A stretch of 12,996 nt of DNA. It comes from Clostridia bacterium. GTDB lineage: Bacteria > Bacillota > Clostridia > Christensenellales > CAG-138. The notes beneath the pieces are model-generated. The model was not told the origin of the DNA. It made no database searches and worked only from the letters and a program-made list of their open reading frames with translations. Shown in pieces: positions 12,800 to 12,996 of the stretch (position 1 is the first letter of the stretch; each line of letters begins with the position of its first letter). The stretch spans positions 1 through 12,996 of the forward strand of contig JAEDCW010000050.1 in NCBI GenBank assembly GCA_016293975.1, written 5' to 3'. Position numbers and translations under genes: made by a program.

Positions 12800-12996
12800 A
12801 TGGAAGCATTAACCGATTTCATTTCAAAAACGGGGTTTATGCTCCTGCTTGATAATTGGAAATGCGTCGCCATGATTTTAATTGCGGCGGTACTGCTTTA
12901 TCTCGCAATAGTAAAAAAATTTGAACCGATGCTTTTGATACCCATAGCATTTGGTATGTTGCTTGTGAACCTGCCGGGTTCCGCTATGATTGACCC
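12800..12996 (+). CDS. Na+-transporting decarboxylase beta subunit (3' end outside window)
   Basis: The first 65 codons of the membrane beta subunit that couples decarboxylation of the carboxybiotin intermediate to Na+ export. Seen: a start ATG at 12800 behind AAGGA, an opening amphipathic part (ISKTGFMLLLDNWK), a hydrophobic helix (about residues 23-38), then KKFEPMLLIPIAFGMLLVNLPG, a hallmark of OadB/GcdB/MmdB. The window ends inside the gene with no stop codon. The order gamma-type, carrier, beta is that of methylmalonyl-CoA and glutaconyl-CoA decarboxylase operons, but the carboxyltransferase subunit is not upstream. Confidence 0.9.
   Translation, partial: MEALTDFISKTGFMLLLDNWKCVAMILIAAVLLYLAIVKKFEPMLLIPIAFGMLLVNLPGSAMID

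Overview
The window is an ordinary-looking chromosomal stretch from an endospore-forming Firmicute, most likely an uncultured member of the Clostridia. The evidence is the set of sporulation families present (SpoIVB, a Spo0A-type regulator, a SpoIIM-like protein, a GerW/YtfJ protein and a sporulation-type D-Ala-D-Ala carboxypeptidase), strong Gram-positive Shine-Dalgarno sites, several TTG/GTG starts, and a Na+-pumping biotin decarboxylase operon typical of anaerobes. There are no mobile elements, CRISPR arrays, tRNAs or rRNAs. No gene-free stretch exceeds about 205 bases.

Layout. (1) 1-798: the 3' part of rpoD (housekeeping sigma factor) and its terminator. (2) 871-2260, minus strand: a two-gene unit with its own promoter and terminator, encoding a membrane-anchored phosphodiester glycosidase (NAGPA) domain protein and a 72-residue two-helix membrane protein. 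(3) 2319-2629: rpmB (ribosomal protein L28) with promoter and terminator, converging on a small minus-strand membrane-protein gene (2627-2830). (4) 2931-6837: spoIVB, a spo0A-like gene, a spoIIM-like gene and deoB, closely spaced on the plus strand. A sigma-F-like promoter lies before spoIVB and a weaker sigma-H-like match lies inside the end of spoIVB. (5) 6935-11922: site-2 protease family gene, scpA, scpB, a DUF2953 gene, ytfJ, a D-Ala-D-Ala carboxypeptidase gene and an rluB-type gene, tightly packed and closed by a strong hairpin. (6) 12027-end: a sodium-pump decarboxylase operon (OadG-like subunit, biotin carrier protein, and the start of the membrane beta subunit).

How the genes fit together. 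Region 4 holds the classic spoIVB-spo0A pair: a forespore-made serine protease that signals activation of the late mother-cell sigma factor, and the master regulator of sporulation entry. SpoIIM belongs to the engulfment machinery, GerW/YtfJ is a spore-formation and germination protein, and the carboxypeptidase probably trims spore or vegetative peptidoglycan. ScpA/ScpB are kleisin partners of SMC in chromosome segregation.

The observation most worth following up is that the Spo0A-like protein keeps a good DNA-binding domain but has lost the phosphoacceptor aspartate and the other switch residues of its receiver domain. It therefore cannot be activated by the usual phosphorelay chemistry unless another residue substitutes. 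Otherwise the window is conserved core biology, and I found no wholly new system in it.
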